A DNA stretch of 64,000 bases from Methylobacter sp. (GTDB taxonomy: Bacteria > Pseudomonadota > Gammaproteobacteria > Methylococcales > Methylomonadaceae): NCBI GenBank assembly GCA_026399025.1, contig JAPLRU010000038.1, positions 1 to 64,000 on the forward strand. Direction: 5' to 3'. Every line of letters begins with the position of its first letter. Within the stretch, counting starts at the first letter, position 1. The translations under genes were made by a program, and so were the position numbers. The notes beneath the pieces were generated by a model. It was not told the origin of the DNA. It did not search any database and saw only the letters and a list, made by a program, of their open reading frames with translations. This document shows, one piece after another, positions 47,331 to 56,700 of this stretch.

Positions 47331-47379
47331 AAAAAAACCGCAGTTAAAGCGTGCCGAAAAAGGCTCAACTGCGGTTTTT
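47331..47379. terminator. Bidirectional terminator downstream of btuM
   Basis: AAAAACCGCAGTT (47333-47345) and AACTGCGGTTTTT (47367-47379) are perfect 13-base arms with an A run on one side and a T run on the other. It works on either strand and closes the btuB-btuM operon, whose stop is 46 bases away. Confidence 0.85.
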
Positions 47380-47424
47380 AGATTATAGCGTGGAGTCAGG
47401 CATAAACGTCATGCCCGAGCGGAA

Positions 47425-47997
47425 CTACAAAACTTCTTCGTGCTTAGCGACTAACGCAGGTAATGACTTGACCAGCTTCATAATGCCATAACCCAATAGC
47501 GCATAGACCAGCGCGGAGCCGACATAAAGCGGGTAATACTGAGCCACCCGCGCCAGATATTGTCCCCAGGACAGATCCGTATAGCGGCCCGAAAGCACAT
47601 AAAAGCTGCCGTTGGAAATAGCAAATGCAACCGATGTCGCCAGCGTTACTATACCGAACTGCATTGCTAATTCAGTGATGTTTAATGATTTAAATGCCGA
47701 GCAATAACGCCCTGCAAACCACATCACCGCGTAAGTAGGAATCAAAAAAACATAAGCGGGCGACACGCACCAGCTGCTGGTGCCGTTGGCAATAGCAAGG
47801 TAGTCAATCAAGCCCGCCATAACCAGCAAAAAACCGAACAACGCTTTTTTACGGTAAAAACCGGCAAAGAAAAAAACCGCAAGCGAAGCATCCGGCAAAT
47901 GCAACACATCGCCGAAATGATGAAAGCGCGTCAACACCATTGCCGCTATCAAAGGAATCGGTAAATACTCGACTTGCAACCATTGTTTTATATTCAT
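47425..47997 (-). CDS. btuM: BtuM-type cobalamin transporter
   Basis: 190 residues with about six membrane helices. The family signature L-P-D-A-S-L-A-V-F-F-F-A-G-F-Y is at 34-48 and the cysteine in S-S-W-C-V-S-P is Cys77. In BtuM of Thiobacillus denitrificans a cysteine in this place (Cys80) binds and decyanates cobalamin. These proteins are solitary relatives of ECF transporter S-components that move B12 over the inner membrane. The gene follows btuB by 24 bases under the same B12 riboswitch, which supports the role strongly. BtuCDF is absent here. Confidence 0.85.
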   Translation of the reverse strand: MNIKQWLQVEYLPIPLIAAMVLTRFHHFGDVLHLPDASLAVFFFAGFYRKKALFGFLLVMAGLIDYLAIANGTSSWCVSPAYVFLIPTYAVMWFAGRYCSAFKSLNITELAMQFGIVTLATSVAFAISNGSFYVLSGRYTDLSWGQYLARVAQYYPLYVGSALVYALLGYGIMKLVKSLPALVAKHEEVL

Positions 47998-48021
47998 AGT
48001 GTCATCTCCAAAAAGTAAGAA

Positions 48022-49854
48022 TTAATTATTATAGTGGATGGAAACAAAGAAATTCCTATCCGCTGTGTTGTAGGTATTAACGGTTTGATAATTTTTATCT
48101 AACAGATTATTTAATTGTGCGCTCAGCGCCCAGTTTTTACTTAAATGATACGTTGAACGTAAATCGACGGTTACGTAACCGGCAACCTTGATTTGGTTCA
48201 GTGTATCATCAAAACGCCCGGCTTGAGCCAGCACTTTAGCGCCTAAATCCAACGACCCGAACGAGCGCGATAAATCGTAAGATAAGGTTTTGTCGGAGCG
48301 ACGCTGCAAGCGCATATTGGATTCCCGATTTTTGGGACTCATCAGATTCATGCTCAGCTTGTTGTTCCAAGCCATAATATGAGTTCCGATTTCAGCTTCA
48401 ATACCGTCAATTTGCGCTTTGCCGACGTTTTCCGCGTTAGATAGAAAAGTGGTCGGATTGGTGACGGCCACAATCAAATTGTCGATATTAGTGTGATAGC
48501 CGCGAAGCTCCCATTGCAGCCACTCATGATCTCCGGCCAGCCCCGCTTCGAAAGACGTGGATTGTTCGGGTTTTAGCGAGGGATTACCGAAGCCGGGAAA
48601 ATAAAGCTGATTAAAGGTCGGCGCTTTAAACGCATTGCCAAAATTGGCAAACGGGCTGATACCGTAGCTTCCGTTATAACGCCAGCCGAAATTACCGGTA
48701 ACCTGCTCGCCGAAAGCTTCGTTTTTATCGCCGCGCACCGATGCATTAAAAAAATGATTGTCCCATAGGCGGCTATGCAATTCGGTAAAAATACCCGCAT
48801 CGTAGCGGGAAGTTTCATTATAGAGCGTTGAGCTATCCACTTGGTCCAATCGATAATCGGAACCGATAACCAGCTTATGATCATCGGACAAAGCGACTTC
48901 GTTCAACCAACTGGCGTTCCAACGAGTGCTGTTAAAGCGGCTGGCAAACGTTCCGTTAGGCGCAAAGTTATCGGCATCATCGCGGCTTTGCCCGAAACGC
49001 AGTATTGAGCGCCAGTTATCGACAATATTCATACTGGCTGTGGCGCCGACGTTCTGTTCTACAAATTCGGTTTTATTTTGGAAATTACCGTCAAACTCGG
49101 TCTTTCCCTCGGCATGCATAAAAAACGCTTCGACTTCGGCATTATTGTCGAAACGATGACCGGCCCGGGCATTCAACGCGGTGTTCAGGTAACCGTCCTT
49201 ATCCGGCTGATTCACACCGAAGAGTCCGGGAGTGGGTTGCCGGGAATTAAAGCCTTGAGAGCCGAACTGCGATGAGCCCAAGCTATACCAATTGTTTTGC
49301 CATTTCCCGCTGACCGTGCCGGACGCCCGGTAACTGTCATAGCTGCCGCCGCCCGCATCCAAGGTGACGCTCGGCTTTTCATCTTGTCCGCCTTTGCGGG
49401 TAAAAATCTGGATAACCCCGCCTATCGCCTCAGAGCCGTATAAACTCGATTGGGGACCGCGAATGATTTCCACCCGTTCAACCTGATCGATAGGAATAAA
49501 TTGAAAAGGCGTGGTACCGGACGTCACGGAACCGACTTTAATACCGTCGATCAATACCAAGACGTGATCCGAATTCGTTCCGCGCATGTAGATATTGGTA
49601 TCTTTTCCGTAACCGCCGGTTTGCACTATATCGATGCCGGTGCTGCCGCTTAACAGCTCCGGCAAAGTTTTAGCCTGAAGGCGTTCAATATCCTGACGGG
49701 TATAAACGGTGGCGGCCGCAGCCAGCTGACTTTTAGCGGTTTCCGTTCGGGTTGCGGTAACCACTAGGTCGGGAAGATTTTGCACAGTTTCCTGCGCCTG
49801 TAACGAGGCATTAAAACCCGTGAGTAATAATGAGCCGAAAATAAGTTTTTGCAT
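48022..49854 (-). CDS. btuB: TonB-dependent cobalamin receptor BtuB
   Basis: 610 residues. Signal peptide ends near 20, the TonB box L-P-D-L-V-V-T-A-T is at 27-35 and the plug domain (about 40-150) has V-L-V-L-I-D-G-I-K-V and R-V-E-I-I-R-G-P-Q-S-S-L-Y-G-S-E-A-I-G-G-V-I. The rest is a 22-strand barrel ending in the C-terminal aromatic-rich strand (F-F-V-S-I-H-Y-N-N). It transports B12 over the outer membrane, driven by TonB. It is the first gene after the riboswitch. Confidence 0.93.
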   Translation of the reverse strand: MQKLIFGSLLLTGFNASLQAQETVQNLPDLVVTATRTETAKSQLAAAATVYTRQDIERLQAKTLPELLSGSTGIDIVQTGGYGKDTNIYMRGTNSDHVLVLIDGIKVGSVTSGTTPFQFIPIDQVERVEIIRGPQSSLYGSEAIGGVIQIFTRKGGQDEKPSVTLDAGGGSYDSYRASGTVSGKWQNNWYSLGSSQFGSQGFNSRQPTPGLFGVNQPDKDGYLNTALNARAGHRFDNNAEVEAFFMHAEGKTEFDGNFQNKTEFVEQNVGATASMNIVDNWRSILRFGQSRDDADNFAPNGTFASRFNSTRWNASWLNEVALSDDHKLVIGSDYRLDQVDSSTLYNETSRYDAGIFTELHSRLWDNHFFNASVRGDKNEAFGEQVTGNFGWRYNGSYGISPFANFGNAFKAPTFNQLYFPGFGNPSLKPEQSTSFEAGLAGDHEWLQWELRGYHTNIDNLIVAVTNPTTFLSNAENVGKAQIDGIEAEIGTHIMAWNNKLSMNLMSPKNRESNMRLQRRSDKTLSYDLSRSFGSLDLGAKVLAQAGRFDDTLNQIKVAGYVTVDLRSTYHLSKNWALSAQLNNLLDKNYQTVNTYNTADRNFFVSIHYNN

Positions 49855-49982
49855 GTATGTTCTCTTTGCGCCGCCCGCGCATCATAGTAGAGTTACACAG
49901 CAGAGGACGAAGAAAACGAGAGATGACGGGAGCTTGCACAGTCATTTTCGCAGACAGCCCTCCGCTGTTCCGAATTAAACTT

Positions 49983-50165
49983 TCGGGCCGGTCTCCGGGC
50001 TTATAAGTGGCGTTAACCTGAATCATCACCTTCCCATGCATAAACACAGTGGCGTCTCGATGAAACTTTTACTTATATACCGTTGCGGGGGCAGCGTCGG
50101 ATTTGATTTACACCTTACCGACTTCCCGTTTAACCATTAGGTCTGAAAAACCCTCTGGAACCTGA
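49983..50165 (-). ncRNA. Cobalamin riboswitch upstream of btuB
   Basis: On the minus strand the parts appear in order: GGGAAGTCGGTAAGGTG, then the highly conserved GACGCTGCCCCCGCAACGG core, GCCACTG, GGGAAGGTGATGATTCAGG, and the 3' AAGCCCGGAGACCGGCC. This is the B12-box architecture. The 3' end lies about 130 bases before the btuB start, so B12 binding should repress btuB-btuM. Boundaries are approximate. A 78-codon frame overlapping it is not coding. Confidence 0.93.
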
Positions 50166-50411
50166 AAGCAAGGCGCAATTATAGGGAGTTATAGCGATAA
50201 AGCAAATTCAGCGTCTATGCGGAATCTGTCAATTGACCAATGGAAGATATAAAGCTTGATTGCTAATGAAGGATACAGCGGAGGTGGATTTAAGCGGATG
50301 TTGCAGTAAACGATGCTCTGTTTGAAAATTTGATGCCTATGTTTTTTATATGCCAAGCCCGAATCGGCACTGGTTTAAAGTTAAGCAAACCGTGTAGCTA
50401 AAATAAAAAAA

Positions 50412-50437
50412 CTTCCAAGGCCGTTAAACCTTGGAAG
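50412..50437 (-). terminator. Terminator of the 57-codon gene
   Basis: Perfect 9-base arms CTTCCAAGG (50412-50420) and CCTTGGAAG (50429-50437). On the minus strand a T-rich run follows (complement of AAATAAAAAAA). It ends the transcript of the small gene at 50470. The gap 50186-50411 shows nothing else. Confidence 0.75.
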
Positions 50438-50469
50438 CTTTGTTGAATTAATTAATTCAGGAAAGTGTG

Positions 50470-50643
50470 TCACTCGCATGATAGTTGTCCAGCTTTGTCA
50501 CGTTTCCGATTCACGTTAACGTTGCTGGCGATGGCCGCTGATGCAAACAGCGTAGATGAAATAATGAATTCTCCCGAAATAAAGCCTATTAGGCCGGTTA
50601 TAAATACCGTTGCGGTTAAAATATCTTTGTAAAGATCACTCAT
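50470..50643 (-). CDS. Small membrane protein (57 residues)
   Basis: A short frame with all signs of a gene: GAGGAT 8 bases before the ATG at 50643, 57 codons and a terminator 33 bases after the stop. The protein begins M-S-D-L-Y-K-D-I-L-T, has one long hydrophobic stretch (about 11-41, with G-L-I-G-F-I-S-G-E-F) and ends in a charged tail (N-R-K-R-D-K). It is probably a single or re-entrant helix with the tail in the cytoplasm. No family recognised. Confidence 0.6.
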   Translation of the reverse strand: MSDLYKDILTATVFITGLIGFISGEFIISSTLFASAAIASNVNVNRKRDKAGQLSCE

Positions 50644-50820
50644 AAATAAATCCTCGTATCAAGTTGACTGGTTTTTTGTTTAAACTACGACTCAACTATA
50701 CGGAGCTTATCTATTGTTGACAATAACACTATGGATATATAGATTGTTTCTTAATGGGATACACCAAATTCATAAACCGTTCATATAAACTGAACAATAA
50801 ATATGCTTAGCTCACTCGCA

Positions 50821-51696
50821 TTAACTCATATTTTGTAAGGCTTCAATACGTTCTTCCAACGACGGATGGCTCATAAACAGCTTTTGCCCTCTGCTGCCGT
50901 TAATGCCAAAGACTTCCATTTGTCCCGGTAAGTCTTGGGCCTCGTACTCACGTTGCAAAGCCCGCAAAGCGCCGATCATTTTTCCTCTTCCGGCCAGCTT
51001 GGCGCCACCGGCATCGGCTTTAAATTCACGGTAACGGGAGAACCACATGACCAGTATGGAGGCCAAAAATCCCAACGCAATTTGCGCAATCATCTGAGTG
51101 ATAAAATAGCCCGCACCCTGCCCCCGTTCGTTTTGAAGCACCACACGATCGACCACATGACCGATAATACTGGCAAAAAAGTAAACAAAGGTGTTAAGCA
51201 CGCCCTGCATCAAAGCCATTGTCACCATATCGCCATTCGCAACATGGGTGATTTCATGACCGACGACAGCTTCGACTTCATCATTGCTCATGCGTTGCAG
51301 TAAACCGCTGCTGACAGCGACCAATGCATTGTTTCTGTTCATCCCGGTAGCAAACGCATTGGCTTCCGGAGCCTGAAAAACCCCGACTTCCGGCATTCCG
51401 ATGCCTGCTTTTTGAGCATGTTTAGCCACGATGGCAAGCAGCCATTGCTCAGTCTGATTCTGCGGCGGATCGATCACTTGAACGCCCATCGTTTGTTTTG
51501 CGGTCCACTTTGACAAGACCAGTGAAAGGGTTGAACCGGCCATACCGACAACGGCCGACAACACCAGCAGTGCGTTAAGGTCAAGATTGACGCCCTGCGC
51601 ATCTAAAGTGCCGCTAAAACCCAAAAGGCTAAAGACGATACTGACCATAACCATTACGGCGATGTTGGTCGCCAAAAAAAGAAAAATTCGCATCAT
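50821..51696 (-). CDS. htpX: Membrane zinc protease HtpX
   Basis: 291 residues, the E. coli length. Two N-terminal helices (about 6-26 and 40-62), the zinc motif H-E-I-T-H at 147-151 in V-V-G-H-E-I-T-H-V-A-N-G-D, two further helices (about 155-180 and 195-215) and the third zinc ligand in E-F-K-A-D-A. It cuts misfolded membrane proteins and belongs to the envelope stress response. Next gene on the same strand is the membrane-anchored Hsp20. Confidence 0.96.
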   Translation of the reverse strand: MMRIFLFLATNIAVMVMVSIVFSLLGFSGTLDAQGVNLDLNALLVLSAVVGMAGSTLSLVLSKWTAKQTMGVQVIDPPQNQTEQWLLAIVAKHAQKAGIGMPEVGVFQAPEANAFATGMNRNNALVAVSSGLLQRMSNDEVEAVVGHEITHVANGDMVTMALMQGVLNTFVYFFASIIGHVVDRVVLQNERGQGAGYFITQMIAQIALGFLASILVMWFSRYREFKADAGGAKLAGRGKMIGALRALQREYEAQDLPGQMEVFGINGSRGQKLFMSHPSLEERIEALQNMS

Positions 51697-51754
51697 TGTT
51701 GAGCCTGCTATAGCCGGTGAAGTTATTAGAAAACTAAAATAAAATAATTTGAAG

Positions 51755-52363
51755 CTAGGCCTTCGGAATCGTAATGACCACCACGCCGTTGCGATATTCG
51801 GTTTTCATGTTGGACGCATCGGCGGGTCCCGGTAAGGTTAACGCCCGCTGAAATTGGCCGAAGAAACGCTCTCGATAACGGTATTCACCGTTTTTATCAT
51901 CGCTTTCATCTTGTTCATGTTCGGTTTTAATTGAAATACGCACAACCTTATCCTCCAGTTTTACGTCTATCGACGCTTCATCGGCGCCGGGCGCGTTCAC
52001 CGTCACGATGTAGCGATCCGGTTTTTCCTGTAAATCCACATCGGGCTTTGCACTCAATCCGCCGACCGGCGTTTTCATATGGAAACGCGAAAATGAATCT
52101 TCAAACATTTTTTCCATTTCTTTTTGCATGTACTGCATTTCCGCATAAGGATTCCAAGTGCGCCCCCTAAAGAATTCGTCCGCACCCGATTGGGGAAAAT
52201 TGGGTTGAGGTAGATTGGGTGTTTGGGCTTGAAGATCACCGTTTTGACTGTAAAACCCGCTTAATTGATTGAGACGGTCGTTCAACCGAAACATCGTATA
52301 TGCCTGTATTCCCAGAATAATCACTAACACGGCCGCTATAGAGGCAATGGTTTCGTTTTTCAT
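51755..52363 (-). CDS. Membrane-anchored Hsp20-family protein
   Basis: 202 residues. A single N-terminal hydrophobic helix (5-24; A-S-I-A-A-V-L-V-I-I-L-G-I-Q-A-Y) precedes a Pro/Gln-rich linker and an alpha-crystallin domain from about 105 (V-D-L-Q-E-K-P-D-R-Y-I-V-T-V-N-A-P-G-A) to the end (N-G-V-V-V-I-T-I-P-K-A). The anchor or uncleaved signal would put the domain at the membrane or in the periplasm, unusual for a small heat-shock protein. It is 58 bases upstream of htpX and probably co-transcribed with it. Confidence 0.8.
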   Translation of the reverse strand: MKNETIASIAAVLVIILGIQAYTMFRLNDRLNQLSGFYSQNGDLQAQTPNLPQPNFPQSGADEFFRGRTWNPYAEMQYMQKEMEKMFEDSFSRFHMKTPVGGLSAKPDVDLQEKPDRYIVTVNAPGADEASIDVKLEDKVVRISIKTEHEQDESDDKNGEYRYRERFFGQFQRALTLPGPADASNMKTEYRNGVVVITIPKA

Positions 52364-52533
52364 TGATTGACTTCCTGAGCAAATTGTCGATTCGGCAAGT
52401 AAAGTTACTGTAACGATTAGCCACTCCTTAATAATAGATAGGGACTAGTTATGCACTGAATGAGCGTTTCCGGCTTGCCGAGTTGGAACACCGGAACACG
52501 CCCGCTTTTTAGATGCGCTCAGAGGCTACAGGA

Positions 52534-53025
52534 CTAATGAATTTCAATGGTTTTGCGTTTGCTTTGTTCGGCTTTAGGAATAGTCACTTTCAATATGCCG
52601 TCATGAAATGAAGCCTGCGCCTTATCGCCATCGACATCGACCGGTAAAGACAGCGTACGTTGGAACTCGCCACGCATGATTTCCTGACGGAAATACCGGC
52701 CTTTTTGTTCTTCCTGTTGTTCTTGCTTATTCGCACGGATGGTGATCATTTGGTTATTAATCGATACATCCAGCTCTTCTTTTTTAATGCCCGGTACCGC
52801 AACCTGCACTTCTATGTCATTGTCGTGATCGACCATATTGACTCTTGGCACACCGCTTTCCAATAAACCAGGCATATTCCAGTCCAACAATCGAGGCATT
52901 CTGCGCGATATAAAATCATCAAAAAAATCATCTAATTTATCGAATGACATTAAACCGCCGGCTGGGGCGTTGGGCATTAATTCCGAACTTCTTTGTTGGG
53001 TATTTTGCTGCTCAGTCGTTTTCAT
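52534..53025 (-). CDS. Hsp20-family small heat-shock protein
   Basis: 163 residues. The N-terminal arm has F-D-D-F-I-S-R-R-M-P-R-L-L-D-W. The alpha-crystallin domain spans about 55-150 (V-Q-V-A-V-P-G-I-K-K-E-E-L and G-E-F-Q-R-T-L-S-L-P), and the tail has I-P-K-A then T-I-E-I, the I-x-I motif for oligomer assembly. It holds unfolding proteins without ATP. A close paralogue lies at 60031. Confidence 0.9.
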   Translation of the reverse strand: MKTTEQQNTQQRSSELMPNAPAGGLMSFDKLDDFFDDFISRRMPRLLDWNMPGLLESGVPRVNMVDHDNDIEVQVAVPGIKKEELDVSINNQMITIRANKQEQQEEQKGRYFRQEIMRGEFQRTLSLPVDVDGDKAQASFHDGILKVTIPKAEQSKRKTIEIH

Positions 53026-53326
53026 AACATTCTCCGCAATACATTTAAATCAATTAAGCAAATTTACTAGGCAACGGAAACCGGTGGCTTTGATGTTCAA
53101 ACCTCCCCTTCCACTGCATAGCCCTCACCTTGCCTCACAGGAGCTGTCAAATTCATAAGCACCGCGTGGGGCAATGTCCGTTTAAATTTTCTTTATTTCT
53201 CAACTCGTTGTGACTACAGTTACTTTATTATTATGGGCCGAAGGGCCGAAGAAAAAATTCGTATGAATACTTAGGCCACTTGTAATAAATCACGAACACA
53301 CTGGAACGCAGATGACACAGATCGAT

Positions 53327-53445
53327 GTAGGCCGGAATAAGCCGGTCCGCGCTTTAGCGCGGATCGGCGGTTCCGGCATTCCGAAGCTTGGGAGTGCCGG
53401 AAACGCCCACCCTGGCTATCGCCGGGCGGGCTTATTCCGGCCTAC
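53327..53445. repeat. Palindromic element with 17-base perfect arms
   Basis: GTAGGCCGGAATAAGCC (53327-53343) and its exact complement (53429-53445) enclose a GC-rich core with further inner pairing. A fragment CCGGAATAA also occurs near 13655. Together with 53480-53745 it makes the 754-base gap downstream of the Hsp20 start almost all repeat. Confidence 0.75.
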
Positions 53446-53479
53446 GTTCTATCTTGAACAAACTTGTGTATAAAGACGA

Positions 53480-53745
53480 GCGCTCCGGCGTCCCATACCG
53501 CTAGAGCGGTACTTCGGCATTCCCACGCCGGAGAGGCTGTGAAAGTATTATCAAAATCAGTTTAAAAACCTATTCACCACGAAGACACGAAGTTCACGAA
53601 GAAAAAATAATTGATTAAACTCAACGCATTAAAAACTTCGTGTCCTTCGTGTCCTTCGTGGTGAAGGCTTTTGCTTTTGTTCTAAAACGAATACTTTCAC
53701 AGTCTCCGGAGCGTGGGAACGATGTCGCTTTATTCACTTTGGGCT
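53480..53745. repeat. Nested palindromic element, CACGAAG repeat inside
   Basis: Outer part: GCGCTCCGGCGTCCCA (53480 on) and CTCCGGAGCGTGGGAACGATGTCGC (53704 on). Next shell: CTGTGAAAGTAT (53537-53548) against ATACTTTCACAG (53691-53702), perfect. Innermost: the CACGAAG-family arms 53573-53602 and 53636-53665. The nesting order of the two shared families is the reverse of that at 6021-6354. Confidence 0.8.
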
Positions 53746-53779
53746 ACATATGAAAAATCCGCTAACCTTTTAAAACGGT

Positions 53780-56700
53780 TCAATTAGTATCGGTCTCATA
53801 ATTCAACTTGATTCTTTGAGAAGTACCGGTCTGGGTTTCAACATTCAAGCTTTTGCTCAATTTACGCTTTAATACCAACACCACCTGTTTATTGAACAGT
53901 CCGACTTTGGTTCCCACATAAAAATTCGGCGTCAGGTATTGGCCTACCGTCGCCATCGTATCCTGCAACGTTTTTCCTTGTTCGACTTCAAACTCGCTGA
54001 CGCCCAGCTTGTCGGCAAGCCATGACGCTTGGCCTGCACCGTAAGACAACGCGGCCGAGGCAACCATATTGCCTTCCGCTTGACTGACCTGATTTAACGG
54101 CCCGCCGGTTACTAAATAGGCCAGTACTTCTTCTTCCGGCAATGCCGGTTCTGAAGATAAACTGGTTTTCGGCGCATCCAGCGGGCCGGTCAGGTTCAAA
54201 ATAGCGGTCACATCCTTGCCTTTGGAAACGCGTATGGCTTCCACCTCCAGCCAAGGCTTATCGACCGGGCCGTTAAATTGAATCCGGCCTTTACGTACAG
54301 TCAAATCCTGCCCGTAACTTTTATAGCGCGCCTTGTCCATGTCGATATTGCCATACATCGCCAATGTTTCTCCGCTCTTGGTCAGCTTCAATTTGCCGCT
54401 GAGATCGGTCTTCAAGCCTTGCCCTGAAAAATTGACTTGTTTACCGAGTTCAATGTCTATATCAACGTCAATAGGAACGGCGACCGCCGTGTTTTGCACG
54501 GTTTTTTGTTCGCCGACAATCACTTCGTCAGGGCTGACTTTTACCGCATTTTCAGGCAGTTGCGGCAACTGTATAACGGCTTTGGGGATGATTAACTTAC
54601 CGCTCAGTTTTCTTTGTCGTTCGCTAAACAGTCCTTTTAATTGCGGCGAAACCGCGATTTGAGCTTCCGGCAATTTAGCCACTTCAAAATCCGTTCCGAT
54701 CAGCATGAACTCGCCGGTGCCTTGCAGCGTGGCAAAGCCGTCGAGCTGAATAAAACCTTGCCCCGATTTTGCCGATCCGCTGAGCTGAATGCGCCCGCCA
54801 TCCCCGACAGCAGAAAGCGCCTGAAGTTTGATGTCGCGGATTTCAAGCCCCAGCTCGTCGAAATCAACCGCTCCGCCGCTGAATGTTACCGTCCCGTTAA
54901 CGATGGGCTTGTCGCTGCGACCTTGCAAGGCTAAATTCGCTTTCAGCTCGCCTTTAATATTGGTTAGCTGCGGCACAAAAGGATTCAACAGCGCAAAGTT
55001 AAGCACCGATCCCGTTATCTGTCCGCCTAAGGTTTTAGCTGTGCCGGTGTCCAATTGCAGTTGTCCGCGCAGATAATCTTGGCCGGTCAGAGCCAAATCA
55101 AAATCCGCTGAAACCGTCTTCGCTTGCAGTTTTCCGGATACTCGCCACGGCCCCAACGTAAACTCAACCGGGCCGCCTTGTTGGTTCGGTAACACAATTT
55201 TTGAATGGGCCGGTACCGTCAGCCCGAAATTGCCGTTCAGCCGACCTTTTTGCTGTTGTATATCCGCATCGGCATTGATAACGCCGTTTATCTGCATGTT
55301 TTCCGGCAAATAAACTTTGATCAAGCTGATAGGCAACGCGGTGGCGTTCACTTTAAATTGAAAATCGCCGCTAGCCGGATAACGCCCTTGTAAGCAAAGA
55401 GCGGCGGCTTGTTGAACCAAACACGCTCTTGCCAAGGTGACATCGATACCGGCAGACGTTTTTGCGGCGCGAACGCTCAAATTATTGGTAAGCTGCCAGC
55501 GGCCTGAATCGCGGCTATTCAAATCCAGCCTGGAAAAATCGCCCTGCCAGATACCGCCCTTAAAACTGCCGGTCAGCGCACTGGATAAATCGCCGTAAGA
55601 AGAATTGATGTCGGCTTTAAATTGATGTTGCTCAAGCGTACCGAAGCCCTCAATCAACAATTTTGAAATTTCCGTGTTGCCGGTTTTGATCGCATTGACG
55701 GACAGTTGTAGTTTGGAGGTTTGTTCAGGTTGATAGTCGATATTAACGGCCAACTGCTCGGCGCTGTGCTCGGCAAAATGCAAATGCTTGCCGCTCGCCT
55801 GAAATTGCACCGACGGCTTAAGCCACGCTCCTTGCAAACGCCCGTCGCCTTTCAAGCTGCCGCCCAGATTCGGCCATAACGAGTCCAAAGCCGGGGCGTC
55901 GATAGCCACAACAAGAGCCGCTTGCTCCTGTCCCAAACTGCCGTTAACAGCAATTTTATTACGTCCGGAAGTCACCTGTAAGGCGTCGACCTTCAGTTGT
56001 TCGTTAGCCAAAGCCAGCTTGCCGCCCGCGCTAACCGGGTAGCCGCGTAACTTGCCTGACAGCTTGTTAATATCGACGTCCAGTTGTAACGCTTTACCGT
56101 CCAACTTGCCTTTGAGCAAGGTGCTAAAAGTCAGGCTGCCGGGAAGTTCGGGTAACAGGATGGCCGGATTAAAATGTTGCCCGCTTGCGCTCAGATCGAA
56201 AGCGGTAGCGCCTTTCCAAGAGACAGTGCCGTCAATCTGAAACGCCCCCTCCGCTGAGGTAAGCGCCAGTTCTTTAATCGTTAACGCTTCCGTGCTGCCT
56301 TGGCCTTTAAAAGTTAATCGCGATTTCGATAAATACGGCTGGGTTAACTCTGCGTTTAGCGCAATCCGGTAATCGCTGAGCAAACCATCCAGCTCAAGCG
56401 TTCCCCGCTCGCTGCTGAGTTGCGCTTTGCCGCCGCCGAGCGGCCAGTTCAGCTGTTGCCAATCGCCGTGTGCTGTGATGCGCGGCGCATCGGGCAAATT
56501 TTCCAGCTTACCTTTTAGCGTTGATTTGAATGGCGATGACAGCCGATTATCGAAATCCAGTCGATGCATATCGCCGCTGAGCGTCGACATCGCGTGCCAT
56601 ACACCATAATCCGCGCTGCTCACCTGCCAGTCGGCCGTCAAACTCAAGGGAAAGCCCTTGCCCAAGCCGACCTGCCCTGTTGCCGTTGCCGACACCGGTT

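Noticed and set aside
49811-50047. 78-codon frame before btuB
   Set aside because: It overlaps the B12 riboswitch, which explains the conservation; not coding.
53026-53160. Sigma-32 promoter before the 52534 Hsp20 gene
   Set aside because: A TTTGAA-like -35 is present but no matching -10 at a suitable distance.
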